Below, one piece after another: positions 1-12,190 of a DNA stretch of 64,000 nt. The notes under the pieces were generated by a model. It had not been told where the DNA came from. It made no database searches and saw only the letters and a list, made by a program, of their open reading frames with translations. Numbering within the stretch: position 1 is the stretch's first letter; each line of letters opens with the position of its first letter. This stretch comes from Lutjanus erythropterus (taxonomy: Eukaryota > Chordata > Actinopteri > Lutjaniformes > Lutjanidae), in NCBI GenBank assembly GCA_020091685.1, contig CM034607.1:20265221-20329220 (forward strand), written 5' to 3'. Both the position numbers and the translations under genes were made by a program.

Positions 1-738
1 CCCCCCCTTCACAACACAGGCTGAACTCAAACCCCGTGACCTCTGACCTCGCACTCCTCCTTAAATCACCCCTGGGAGTGGCTGACCACAGCCAGGTTAG
101 GTCAATAAACATCAGAGATGGTTCTGTATGTGCTCAGCAATCAGTCTAATTAAGCCAGAGTCACGTATGCGGACCTTCAGAGTGGACTTAAGACCTTGGG
201 GCTACAGACACAGGAAGCCGGGGACAAGTGCAGTACAGTGAGGCATAAAGAAAACAAAAAGGTTCATGAACTGAAACAAACATTCATTTTCTTATTTTGA
301 AGCCTTTTCCGTCATTTTCATGATTTCCAGTTTATAGTATCTTGGTAGGCTGTGGTGCGGCGATTAGAACAACTAAGCAGACAGATCTAAAAGAAAGTGA
401 AGTACATGTGTACACACAAACAAGACAACTTAAGAGCTACACACACACACACACCCCTAGATCGCTCCCAACTGATCAATCTCTCACCAGTGTCTCTCCA
501 ATTTACAGAAGATTCCCAGGTTGAGATGACAAGACTGACCCTTCCAATGGATCACTGCACTTCTCAGTGGAGGACCTCGTGCTTCACTTTTGAAACATTT
601 TTCTTTTCACACACACATCCTTCAACTGAGCTCTGGCTCTAATAGCACAGCCAGGTGTATTGCTGCCTGCCTTTGGCTTCATCCAGTTACATTTACAACA
701 AATACTTGGACTTTCACTGGAACACATAATTTGACACC

Positions 739-1459
739 TGTGGTGGAAGTAACTAATTACAACTTCTCAAATTACTGTAAGTAATAACAGCCTTACACCA
801 AATAACCTTTCAAGCGATCCCACAGTGCCAGACAAACGTCCAACATCAGAATAAAATCATGAGGGTTTTGCTGGAGCTGACGCCAGCTCCCGTTTGTGCT
901 GGAATCATTAAGTGTAAGGTCATTTTTTGGGTACTTCTGAGTACAATTTTCCAAACATTGCATCAGCATTTTCGTAGCCAAAAAAGCTATCTGATCACAA
1001 GCAGGCCAATGAAAACCATTCGATAATACTTCAGTTATCACACCGCCCTGTGGCAACTCACCACCCCCAGTCATTTCAATGAGGGCAAGGTGGCAGAGGG
1101 GAAGTGGATTCTACTGTGACAATAGGTGTAAGAAGAGTTGCTGCCCGTGTGAACGCGCACAGATTTTGCACCGCCACTCAGGGTTCACTGTGCACGTCCG
1201 CCAGTTGCTTTGGTTTGGCTTTGGTCAGTCAAACAGAAGGGAGCAGGCATCGCAGAAATAGCAGGCATCATGGGTTAGAAAGAAATTATCATGAATGAGC
1301 TGATAATGCTGGTGTCTGCTTTTAAAAACACTTTGGTTTTTCGGGGAAATGCTCTTACAGGCAGGTGGTTGTCAGGGTGGTTACCCCGGGGTGGTGTGAA
1401 AACTTCTTACCAATAGCAGGTGTACTTGAGTACAGATTTTCAGTACTCTTTCCACCACT
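739..1459. mobile_element. Element with GTGGTGGAAGTA-type inverted ends
   Basis: The left end GTGGTGGAAGTAACTAATTAC is mirrored by AGTACTCTTTCCACCACT on the right, a motif of a repeat very common in fish. The interior (780-1380) differs from the usual AT-rich body and holds a 93-codon minus-strand frame (793-1074) that I could not place in any family. Age and class are uncertain. Confidence 0.55.
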
Positions 1460-2257
1460 GCTTGACACACGAGGGTTATACTTCTCACTGAGAGGTGTCA
1501 TCTCAAAGTAAGATATTCTTTGGAAATCATATGTCTATTTAAAAATACAGATAAAGTATCCTGAGTCATCCTAACAGCTTGGCTTACAATAGATACTTTT
1601 GCAGCTAAAAAAGGATATGAACTATTAAGAGACTTCTCTCACTGGAAGCCCCAAATGCTCTAGATACAAAAATAACAGTGTACAGTAAATCCCATGAACC
1701 GTTTAGATTTTGTCGCATTATGCCATAAGAAGCACCGTGCAAACCAGTTGCAACACGGTTAATCTTTGCAACAATCGCAGCACTAGCACTTGTGTTTGAC
1801 AGTGATTATGGGAGCGAGTTTGTGCGCTGAGTGACATTACGCACAGTGCTGGATGGTTAATACTCCTTCACCCTGCCATTTCAGCGGAGCGGAAGGCTTT
1901 CATAAAGCTGCGGCGACAATGAGAGGAGAGTTTAGAGGAGATTTTGGAGACTTGACATGCAGGGGTGAGTCACTGACAGACTGACAGAGAAATGAGAAGA
2001 AAGAAAAACAATGAGAGAGACGGTTTCAACTGTACTGGAATAAGCACAGACACAGTATTTAGTCGTGTTCCAAATTTCTCCGGGCTTTTTAAAGGCACAT
2101 AAAGCCGTCATTTGACTGCAAAACCAAAGATAACTTTTTAAATACCCGGCTAAAAGCTCAGGCATGAACTGAACTTATTAGAAAACTGCACAGATACCCA
2201 CTATTTGTTGTGTAAGTGTGAGTACTCCACTGTGCATGAATACAACACTACGACTGT

Positions 2258-3005
2258 GTTGCACCAACAAAGATTAATTCAGATAAATCAGAATCAGAAT
2301 TTAGCAAAACTTATAAGTAAATCTTATGACTGAGTAGAGCTCCGTTGCACAATTTAAAACTAATCTCATTTTTTGTAAATCCAAGTTTACAGATGTAAAT
2401 CAAAATTAAAGAGTTTAATCAGTATGGGGATTTTGCTTGACAAAACTGAAATAGATTAATAAAAAATAATTTTGAGCACTGTCAGGACATAGTAAGTATA
2501 AAAGAGAGGGGATCACTTTCAGCTGCACTGTATTAATTTACATTACATTTTTCACTATTAGCTAAAAGGTTAACAAAACGTTACACTATATGCCAGCTAG
2601 CTAAAAAAGAAAAATAAACAGTACATTATTAGCTAGCTAGCCTAATAGCTAAGCAGGAAAGCTCTAATTTTTCTACTTTGTTGGCCAAATTAAAAGAGCA
2701 TTATGGTCAAATAATAACAAATGGACAATATATTAAGGAAAAAACTGACACAACATAAAACTGAATTGAGTGTGTCCCTTAACTTTCACTGAAAAAAAAA
2801 AAGATTTTGCTCAATCCATCTCAAAAAGGCAGGCATTTTAAAAGTTAAACTTCCTCAAGTGTAAGTTTTAAGTTAATACTGGATTTCATTAGGGTTTAAA
2901 ATGTAATCTTTCCAAATTTCAAGCGAGTTTAAACATGGGTGCGATATAATTTACAGTTAAACCATGATTTAACTGGGTTTAAAAACTAATCCTTATTGGT
3001 GCAAC
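2258..3005. mobile_element. MITE with GTTGCACCAA termini, copy 1
   Basis: The left end GTTGCACCAACAAAGATTAA matches the complement of the right end (ACTAATCCTTATTGGTGCAAC), giving an inverted repeat of about 20 bp. The interior is AT-rich, contains clustered AGCTAGCTAG motifs at 2595-2652, and has the landmark TGTGTCCCTTAACTTTCA followed by an A run. It shares its right half with the copy at 6982-7530, which lies in the opposite orientation. Confidence 0.72.
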
Positions 3006-3226
3006 CCAGCCTGGTTGTTTGTAGTACAGTTAGGTGTTACACTACATATAGGTTCCCTCACAATACCATTTGGAGTAAATCAATAGACACATTATGGTCC
3101 TCTATTAACACACACATTTGCGGTGTGTGCGTGCAGGCCTGCGCGCACATGCATGTAATCCCTCATAAATGGAAATGGTGATTATGCATTACTGACAAGA
3201 GTCATTGGTTACGCTAGACGAGACAA

Positions 3227-3272
3227 GTGTGTGTGTGTGTGTGTGTGTGTGCGCGTGTGTCTCTGTGTGTGT
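3227..3272. repeat. Compound (TG)n tract with CG interruptions
   Basis: GT repeats are interrupted by GCGCG and TCTC. Confidence 0.9.
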
Positions 3273-5873
3273 ACACACTTGGCATTCATTAAGTCGAAAC
3301 AAAACAAGCGGCAGCAGCTGAGTGTGTGAGTGTGTGTCTTGGCTGAGACAACAGAGAGAACAGATTCAAAGAGAGCCAAAAGTGGGGTTCAGTGAAGAGA
3401 GAGAAAAAAGGAGAAAAAGAAAAGAGGGACAGAGAAAGAGAACGCAGAAATTAAGTTAAGAAGTCTGTTTAAGAGGGCCACTCAACTTCTGATCCACACA
3501 CACTCTAACCCACACTTTTACAGTGCTTTGTAAGTTTTTTTTTTTAACTCACACACACAGTTGAACTAATGGCTGAGTCGCCGGGGGCAACGCCATGTAA
3601 GCATTAATCAGACGAGCTGAAATAAGATGGATCAAGATCTCATTTTTATGGTTCTGATTTCTACCAAGACTGCAACAGTCTTATATCACACCAGAAGTGC
3701 TTCAAATTTTGTTTTACATCAAGAGGCAACAAAATGATGACGGGATTAATAAAGTTTACCACAAATTAAAAAACAGAATTCCTTACCTACATGTTCCAAA
3801 GTATACACAATCATCAAGGCCACAAAAATGTTGACCACGAAAAAGTAAACCACAACAGATTCATGTTTAGATTGTCCCTGTGAGAGCTGTAATACTAAAT
3901 GAAAATACCAATGAATGATTTACCGATTTCATTTATGACTTTACAACATGCTGACTAAATGCCAAAATCATGACAGCCGATTGGAGAGGAGGCCTCTGTA
4001 TGAGCACGTTGCATCACTAAACTAAAGGCTTGCCTGCAGAGAGCAACACCAAACTATTGTGTCCCACCACAAAACAACTACAAAAACTTTTAAATCATAC
4101 GTGTTGAAGAAGACCTGCACTACTCTGCTAGACAAGACAACTGCATTTAAACGCACAATAAGTTCTGCTGCTCGGGGTCTCTGTCACATTGAAACAATAG
4201 CGAAAGATGAAGTCTGACTACAATGTGAGGTAGTGTGGGATCATGGGAGTTGTTTTCTTCACTGTCACACAGTCACATCACATAGATTTACACTGGCAAT
4301 GGTGTTTAAGTTTTATTAATGTTACGTTTAGTGATGTTTGCCAGTTTCCTTCCTCACTCTCTGCCGTGTCTCAGGTATTCACTGTTTTTCTGGAAGTTAT
4401 AGTAACTAGCGGCTAGTAGGAAATGCACTGTTACCTTTAATAAAATATGGATTTTTTGATGCGACTGAACATTGTTGGAAACTAGGGATGCCGAGATCGA
4501 TTGGACAATGATTGTTAGTTGTCAACAGTCTTCAACAGTCTTGGTGTCACCATCGCCTGCTAGTTAGTTAACCAAAAGGAGCAGTTCACTCCCAACGTGA
4601 TCTGTATTTCTCACCTCTTGTTGCCTCTACAGAACATAGAATGAATCCAAAGCATGCTATTTAGATTTGTTGAACTTGTTTGCACTCACCATATGCTCAA
4701 TACTTCCAAAAACCTGTCTAAAATAATTTCTAGCAAAAATCCCTGGAGGCAAACTAGTACTACACCTGTAGACTGTCCACTCTCATGTATGTGGCTGAGA
4801 ATGACAGGAGTGTGTAGTGATGGAGTTAGTCGGTGTGTCTTCATGTTAAGTTACTAACTAGTTTGTGTTGCTGGAAAGTTGAACAATCACCTCAGCATTT
4901 TATGTATTAAATATAATTCCAGTATCATCCTGTCCCTGATAACCATCATGTCATTTAATTGTGATGTTAGCGAGTTAGCCAGCTATAGTTTGCCAATTGC
5001 AGAAGTATAAAGCCTTGTTTTGATCCAAGCCTGTTTCTTTTGTTTAAGTTACTGTATTACACTCAACACTTCCTGCTGTGTATCGATCAGCAATCAGAAT
5101 TGGTGGTAAAAAAAAAAAAAAAAAAAAAAACATGTCTAAGGAATCCCTATTGGAAATACAAAAATATATAAGGTCTCGCATTTTAAGACATTTTAATATA
5201 CATACTACAACTTTAAAAGCCTGCCGTGGGACTTGTCTTGACACCTCAGTGACTGGTAAACACACAGACGCTCTTCAACCTAAATCAAATACAGAAGAGG
5301 AACAGAGGTGCAGGAATATAAGTAGGTCAGTAAACCATGGCAGTGAAGATGAAAACCGTGCTGGGTTGTGAGTCTAAGTTTGTGTGTGCTTAAGGGTGTG
5401 TGCCGGGTCCAGTTTTGGCAGGGGAACCCCATTTGGAGAATATGGTCATGCTGGTAGGAGAGGGCTACAATGAGCTGGCGTGTTTGAAGGGTATGTGCTG
5501 CCAGTCTCGTCCACCGCTCTCAGGAGCATGGGAAGGCAAACACAGAGTTGATCTCAAAGACTTCTAAAGGCGGCCGCTTCCTGCCAAAAATCACTCGCAC
5601 CTGTCCTTCTGTCTCCTTCCTCTCTCCCTCTGCTGCTCCTCCCAGTCTTTCCCCTCTCTGTCTACCCTCTCTATCCCCTTCATCCTCTCTCCACAGTGTG
5701 AAACTTTTTTTTCCTTCGCTCGAAATTGGAACCAGCTTACGCCACACCGCTCCTCCCTTCTGTTTTGGCCGGTGCCAGGTGTAAAAGCTCCTGGCATCAT
5801 CTCAGTTAGTCCTGTTCAGGAACAGTGTGGGGCAGCCATGCCAGGGCACTGGAGTCATCCTTCACACATAAAG

Positions 5874-5909
5874 TGCACACACACACACACGCGCGCGCGC
5901 ACACACACA
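5874..5909. repeat. Compound (CA)n(CG)n(CA)n tract, Z-DNA prone
   Basis: About 36 bases of strict purine-pyrimidine alternation: CA units, then five CG units, then CA units. A CG core flanked by CA is the classic strong Z-forming layout. Confidence 0.9.
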
Positions 5910-6010
5910 AAATAAGCTTTTTAAGAGGGCATGAGGCAGTGCCAAGTACTGGCTAGGCTTGTGTTTCATTAGCATCAGATAGAGAGGCTTTCTTCATTCA
6001 GTCCTGCTGT

Positions 6011-6040
6011 GTGTATGTGTGTGTGTGTGCGTGTGTGTGA
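6011..6040. repeat. (TG)n microsatellite
   Basis: This is an interrupted TG tract about 100 bases after the CA/CG compound tract. Confidence 0.88.
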
Positions 6041-6981
6041 GAGTGGACTAAAGAAAACCACGGATCAGGCTGGCCTCTCACTGAACTCAACGCAGCACAC
6101 ACGGCACTATAGGCCATCAGAGCAAGTGAGAATAAAAGTGTGAGAGCGTCCTTGTTATAAGTTATTCCTTTAGTGCTTTTCTTTCTCACTTGGTAGAGTG
6201 TTTATGCTTTGCTATGATATGAGCTGCAGGGTCACCTGGTTTCAATTCAACACTTGCTGTTGTTGTCAGTCAGACTATGATTATCTCATGTGTACAATCC
6301 AGCCTTCTTTATTCTGGCCGACTTCCAAGATCACTTGTTAATAAGAATTTCTTCAACTACTTGGAGGAATAAAAAGAACATTTTCATTCTCCTTTTCGCA
6401 CTTTTACCTGATAAATTCAAGTCTACGAGCCTCCTGAAAAACGTCTTATCAGCTGTTTCCGAGGCCCGCTCCTCTGTTTTGAAGCCAGGTAGGCGAAAGC
6501 TTGTAATGACCGAGCTCAGATTTGGAGGTTACAGTATCAAATGACAGCTAGGACGACTCAGGCAGGTGCCTGACGTGCACTGAATGGAGCCTGTATGGGC
6601 TGCTCATTACAGAAGGACATCTGCTGCTGTCCGGCCCCCCAGACTCCGCCTCCAGCTTTACACTGATGCTTTGATGCCCTGTCTGCGTGTGTGTGTGTGT
6701 GTGTGTGAGGGAGAGACCAGCGGCAGAACAAAACAACACACACAGGCATGCACCCACGCTTACACACAAACACACACACACACACCTGCCACCTACAGTA
6801 GCTAGAATGAAAAGTGGGAGTGTGAATAAAGCTGGATTTTCACCAGGTCTACAGCACTCTGCACATAACATTTAAGTTAAAATGATATTATGACACACAT
6901 GTTGCCTTTAAGAATCGATTAACAAATATTGCTGTAGGCCATATTGTGATTTCAATAACATTTCATGCAATTGTTTAGTCC

Positions 6982-7530
6982 TAAGTTGCACCAACAAGAA
7001 ACTGTTTAAATCATGGTTTAACTTAACTATGTTGCATTAAACTTGCTTTAAATTACTTAAATGTCTCTTTGAACCTCAGCTTAGTTTTTACTCTTACTTA
7101 ATTTGAATGTAATTGGTTGCACCACAACTTTAAACTCTAAATTTAACTGTGATCTAGTATTAACTTCAAACTTGCATTTGAGGAGGTTTAACTTTTGAAA
7201 AAAAAAAAAAAAAAATCAATTTCCTCAATGAAAATTAAGGGACAGACTCAACCCAGTTGAGTTTTATGATGACTCTCTTCTTTCTTTTGCTCCAGTTGAT
7301 AAATTCACCAACAAGTTTTTCCTCAAAGGAGGAGAAATTAAAGCTTCTCTGCCGAACCATGAGTAGGCTAACTAGCCTAGCTGACATTTTGCAAACAGTA
7401 TAACTTTTTCGTCTTTCTGTTTTTACTTTTGGAAACAACGCGATGTTCTGTTAACTTTTGAGCTAGGAGGGAAACAGTGTAGTTTGTTGTTAATTTATTA
7501 GCTAGCGAGCAAACAATGAAATGGTTTAAG
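6982..7530. mobile_element. MITE with GTTGCACCAA terminus, copy 2, inverted and truncated
   Basis: It starts AAGTTGCACCAACAAG and, read in reverse, follows copy 1: TAAACCATGATTTAA near the end, TTAAACCTCCTCAAATGC, an A/T run, then GTCTGTCCCTTAATTTTCA. An AGCTAGCGAGC motif at about 7501 corresponds to the AGCTAGCTAG cluster of copy 1. The far terminus was not found, so the right boundary is approximate. Confidence 0.62.
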
Positions 7531-7595
7531 GAATACAGAGCAGCAGAAGTTAATGGTTCCCCCCTCTTTTATACATAGGTCTCAACAGTACTCAA

Positions 7596-7600
7596 ATATA

Positions 7601-7631
<31 letters not shown>

Positions 7632-7632
7632 A
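7596..7632. repeat. (AT)n followed by a T run
   Basis: Ten or so AT units pass into sixteen T residues. Confidence 0.95.
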
Positions 7633-7973
7633 GGCTATATATTTTAATTTGGGTAAGCAATCATTCTAAGTCTAAAAGTTTACGAATATAAAAAAGGTTC
7701 ATGGCCACAAAAAATATAAATGAATCTAAGTGCAGTGTCTACTGTATTGTGTGTGTGTGTGTGTGCGTGTGTGTGGTTTTGTGGCTGAGGAAAGAAAAAA
7801 AATCATCACACCAGGCATTTTTAATCTGCTGTACACTCTATAGAGCATGATTATTTGTAAATCATATTTTCCAGCTTGTGATTTCAAAACCTGCTTCATG
7901 TTGAATGCATTAGAAGCATCACATTTTCCAACAATCCTTTATTCCATTTTTCCAAGAACATTTGTCTGAGGGG

Positions 7974-8036
<63 letters not shown>
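7974..8036. repeat. (GA)n microsatellite, about 30 units
   Basis: GA repeats run almost uninterrupted, preceded by GAGGGGGAGAGAGAAAG and followed within 30 bp by a short GATA cluster (8067-8095). Confidence 0.97.
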
Positions 8037-8037
<1 letters not shown>

Positions 8038-8328
8038 AGGAACAACATGAGTCAGAGCAAATGAAAAGAGAGATAGATAGAGAGATAGATAGATAATGAA
8101 GGAGAGGAAGAGAGATGCTCCAGGCGTTGATTATTAACACACTAACAACAGCTGCTCATGAATCATTCATGTCAAATCATACAACGCACCAACTGCTAAC
8201 AGCAGCACAACACAAACACACAACACAGTAACACACATCACAACCTGACAGTTGTGGCTCTTCACCTCAGAGGAAATATGGAAAAAATATCAACCTTTTT
8301 ATGAGCAAACAGTGACTCAACCTCACAC

Positions 8329-8388
8329 NNNNNNNNNNNNNNNNNNNNNNNNNNNNNNNNNNNNNNNNNNNNNNNNNNNNNNNNNNNN
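8329..8388. other. Run of 60 N
   Basis: This is unknown sequence between CCTCACAC and GAGGGGGGTG, just before a (GA)n tract. It is either an assembly gap of stated or default size or masked low-complexity sequence. Its true length cannot be judged. Confidence 0.98.
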
Positions 8389-8419
8389 GAGGGGGGTGTG
8401 ATTATGAGGAGAAGAAGGG

Positions 8420-8425
8420 GAGAGA

Positions 8426-8480
<55 letters not shown>
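8420..8480. repeat. (GA)n microsatellite after the N run
   Basis: This is a second long GA tract, interrupted once by GGG at its start. The N run lies just to its left. Confidence 0.97.
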
Positions 8481-8483
<3 letters not shown>

Positions 8484-8639
8484 GAGAGCAGTGTTCTGTA
8501 CCAATCTCTCTGAAAATTACAATTTTTTCACGTATAAAATCCATTTCAATAATTCACTCTTGATATAAATGCCTTCTTTTAAAGAAGAAGCCGGAAATTA
8601 ACAACTCATTGTACCCTGCAACAACTTCCAATTTTTAAA

Positions 8640-8800
8640 TGATTCATTTGGAGAAGCATGGCAACATTCCTTTAAGTGGCTAATTATAAATGACTGAAAT
8701 GGCATTTGCGTTAAAAGATGAGGGGGCGTGCTCATTAAAAGACCTTGGTGGCCTTTACAGGGTGGCACTATTTACACTTCTCTGTCGACTGTCATCTTCT
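8640..8800. promoter_or_regulatory. Candidate regulatory block near the short exon
   Basis: Unique sequence holds GTGGCTAATTATAAATGAC, GGGGGCGTGCTCATTAAAAG and TTACAGGGTGGCACTATT. It lies about 0.6 kb downstream of the exon at 9342-9465 in the gene sense. Only motif density supports the call. Confidence 0.27.
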
Positions 8801-9341
8801 ATTACAGGACTAATGGGCAACTTGCTCCTGTCCAGAGGAGGGAAGAGAAAGAAATGACAAAGAGAGTGCATACACTAAGTTTATAAATCAATGCGATGGA
8901 CAAAGTGATACTGAAACATTTTGAATTGATTTTGCTGGGGGATGTAGTTAGAGAGGATACACGGGCAGAATGAATTATACTGAGAGAAACAGAGCAAATA
9001 AGAAAAAAGAGGAAGATAAAGTGTGTGTGTGTAAAACAGTATAGAGAACTTGAAAGCAGCTGGTATCACGTGGCAGCCTCTTAACCCTCAGCGCTCAGGA
9101 AATTCATCACAACCGAGCTGCGCTCGCAGTCGGTAACATGCGCAAACTTTCTCATCACACTCACATCCTCACGCTCGGTATCAGCAGCAGCAGCAGCTGC
9201 CTTTGATAAAGTCACGTTTACAGACACAAACAGGCTTGCAGGTCTACACCAATACAAGATTCACAGCTCTATAAAGCTCTTTGATGACCCAATGACTCAC
9301 AAACAGGATTACACATGCAGACACACACGCTGCGGTCTCAC

Positions 9342-9465
9342 CTCTTCTTTGCAGGACCGTCCTCACAGTACTTGCCGCCATCCAGGCCCTGAGAGCGCAA
9401 GGACCCATCTTCTTTGTGGCTGCCCTTTGACCCCGAGCCATTCAGCTGTCCATTGGCAAGGGAAC
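9342..9465 (-). CDS. jarid2: jarid2 exon (probably third coding exon), divergent Gly/Ser-rich linker
   Basis: Read on the minus strand, this 124-nt exon follows a strong pyrimidine tract and CTCCTCAG acceptor (CTGAT branch-like site, A at 9494) and ends AG before GTGAGA. The first two bases complete the Gly codon left open by the exon at 20950-21073, so the two join without a stop. The 40 full codons read SLANGQLNGS, GSKGSHKEDG, SLRSQGLDGG and KYCEDGPAKK, then a split Arg codon. The end resembles the E-GP-(K/R)KR stretch that precedes the basic LQAQRK region in mammalian JARID2. The rest is poorly conserved, hydrophilic and probably disordered. The assignment rests on phase, strand, splice sites and this short match. 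The next coding exon was not seen in 1-9341. Confidence 0.85.
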
Positions 9466-10614
9466 CTGAGGAGAGAAGCACAAAAAGGGTTCATCAGCGA
9501 ACAAGTTACAAGACCAGTATTTGATGCAATGTGTTACTTTTAACAAAGCAGAGTAATATAACATAAAGAAGTAATTGTTTTTAACAGGATTATGGTAATA
9601 CTACATTTACTATGTCAACGAACAAATGATCAAGAGTGGTTAATCATTTCTGAATTTGTGGCATAAAGTGTGAGTAAAACTGTAACAAATGGACCTTGAG
9701 TTTGACATATGTCCTCTACACTCTAATCTGGCCTTTTACTTATCTCCATCTGGCCATTTGATCATTCGTAAATGTAAAAAAAACATATAATTGTGATTTT
9801 ATTGAAATAATAAATCATTTATATTGTTTTTTAAAAGATCATCGTTTAATTAGTTGGCTAATTCACCGACTTCCTGGTTGTCTGTTGTTAAGACATAGGA
9901 AATATAAACATCCAGCCCCTTGCCAATTTACTTTTATTCAAATCTAGCTCATTTAAAAAAGTAATTGAATAAGCCTGCTCTGCACGGACAGTAATATTGT
10001 AAAGTATTTTATTACTTACAGCTGGTAGTATGTAATATAGTCCTTTTGGAAAGTAACCTTGCCCAACACTGATGACCACCACCAGAAATCTGGCATGGTC
10101 TTTTGCAAATATCTTATGATCCTGGGGGCTTAATATTGCATAAAAACACAGCTCGAGTCTTTAGGGAACAAACAATGTTTTCATCTGACAGTGTTAATAA
10201 AGCCTTCTGTTTTTGATTTGATGCAGTGGAGAGGGCTGAAGGCAAAGTAAATACATTTCTTTTGATAAGATTATGGGAGGTCTGCTTTATCTGACAGCAT
10301 ACAGCGTACAGAAGAAGGAAAACACAAGAAAGACAGAGAGAGAATTTGATAAATACAGAGAGAACACAAATTATTCACTGTACAAATACACTGAGATCCT
10401 GAAACCCACACACAGTCCTTCACATCACATATTGCTGCATCTATTTCAGCATCATGGGGTTAGCTTTGAGTGAGGAGAGAGTTACTTATTCATATTTCTG
10501 TCCACATTTTCCCCAGTCGAATGCAACCGCTGTTCTCGGCTGACGTACGTGATGTGTGCCCTTTGACAAAGGATTTTAAAAAAAAAAAAACAAGCCCGAG
10601 GCAGCGAGAGAAGT

Positions 10615-10850
10615 GAACAGATATTGCTGGACTTTACATTCTTAGTGAGCCCAATTGACAGAGGCCTAATTAAATATTTAGCAAGCAACTCAGACAAACA
10701 AAATAAGCCCCCAGACAGATTCCTAAATCAAAAGCAACAACAGGCACCGAGAATTCAAATTAGGTCAAACAGAGGAGTGGAAGTCAATGGTAATTAAGGG
10801 AGACAACCAAATTAAATAGATATCACAAGGCTTGATTTCCTCATGGGCAG
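10615..10850. promoter_or_regulatory. Candidate regulatory block rich in TAATTA-type sites
   Basis: GCCTAATTAAATATTTAG, ATTCAAATTAGGTCAAA, GGTAATTAAGGG and CCAAATTAAATAGATATC put several homeodomain-like cores within 200 bases of unique sequence. There is also GGTCAAA-type nuclear-receptor half-site content. No repeat family was recognised. Confidence 0.33.
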
Positions 10851-12190
10851 TTCTTGCAATTCTTGGAACGTGTCGCGCACAACTGTCTGACTCAACAATA
10901 GCATGTGAATGAGCAAACTTATCGGGGAAACAACTGAGGGAAGTTCAAAGCTTTTCAAGACTTATTAAAAGAAAAAAAAAAAAAAAAGAAATATTCAGGA
11001 GCTGCCAAGGAGACCGACTGGAGACAGAGGGGCAGTCACATGTTTAAAACTGCTCTTTCTCTTGCCAGCTGCAATATCATTTTGCAGAGCTAAGAGCTGG
11101 AGATTTATATCAGCGAGTGAGCAATGCAGCAATCAAAACACTTGACACTGACAATAATTAATCACATTTTACCCGTTCTGACCCGTTCTGACAAGCATTC
11201 ATGCCTGACTGGACTTCGGTATGGCAGGTTGTTCAATTATTCACGTTGATTTTGCAAAAAAACAAGCAATGACTCACTGAACATTCAAGCTCCCGGTGGT
11301 TTGTTTAACCAAGACCGCCGCTGTCATAAACCCTTTCATTCACCTTTCCTCTGGTATGTCACTTTCTCATTGGCTGCTCGTTGCCTTGCCCTGCACACCC
11401 AGTGAAATTCCATTTGACTAATGCTCTAGAGGGATGTGTCACTCACCCAGGACCGCAAAATCCTAATAGTGGGTGTCAAGAGGAGGAAATAAATTAAGAT
11501 AATAACGACAGCGGAGCACGGGTTAGGATAAGTGGCAACTTGAGTGATATTCTGTTAGCGAGGAGGCTACTGTCGAACAAGCCTGGGCATTGTGTCATGT
11601 GAGGAAGATGGGACGGGGAGGAGGGTAGTAAGATCAAATGACAGTGTAGGAGACAGGATGAAGATTGTGGAGCAGGTAAAAGGAGTTTTCAAACATGTGA
11701 TTTAACTGAGATTTATAAATGCGCTTAGGGCTGAATGAGCGCACGCACACAGCCACACTTTCTTATTATCGCATAGCCACACGGGCTTGTTGGTTTTTCT
11801 CACACACGCAGGGCAGGTCAGTACCTGAAAGCAGAGGCACACTCATCGCACACACATCATTGCGGTCAGAGAGTTAACAAGCGCCGGCGTGATGAGTAAG
11901 GCCATTGCATTGCTGTCAATGCTTTATGTTGGCGTTGGAGAGCCTGGAAGTCTATAGGGCAGGGGTGAATCACTGCCTTACAATGTCATGGTTGGCACGA
12001 AGGGCTTATATCCGTGCGCCTTTCATCAATCAAGGGTTTCACTCAGAGCCCTTTGATGTTTCTCCTTTCAAGCTAAAGTGGAATTCAGAATGAAAAAAAA
12101 ATTCATATGGAAACACAGAATTCAATTAAGCTGCATTTGTGAAAGCCTTTCTACACTTTCTTAGGATACATCCTGCAGACTGAGACTGAT

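Larger units (their letters stand above)
1..9341 (-). other. jarid2: jarid2 downstream intron, open at window edge
   Basis: This is the sequence after the GTGAGA donor at 9341, read leftwards. It holds a GGTGGAA-ended element (739-1459), two TTGCACC-ended elements in opposite orientation (2258-3005 and 6982-7530), Z-DNA-prone CA/CG sequence, GA tracts and an N run. Stretches 1-738, 1460-2257, 3300-5100 and 5130-5870 contain only small simple repeats, such as a 23-A run at 5108-5130 and a pyrimidine-rich patch at 5595-5700. The next coding exon, expected to begin near an RLQAQRK-like sequence, was not seen, so it probably lies beyond position 1. Confidence 0.7.

Noticed and set aside
6584..6875. 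Short frames with Cys-Val or His-Thr runs near 6.6-6.9 kb
   Set aside because: They are translations of TG/CA microsatellites. The same holds for similar frames at 24.9, 29.7, 38.1 and 60.2 kb.
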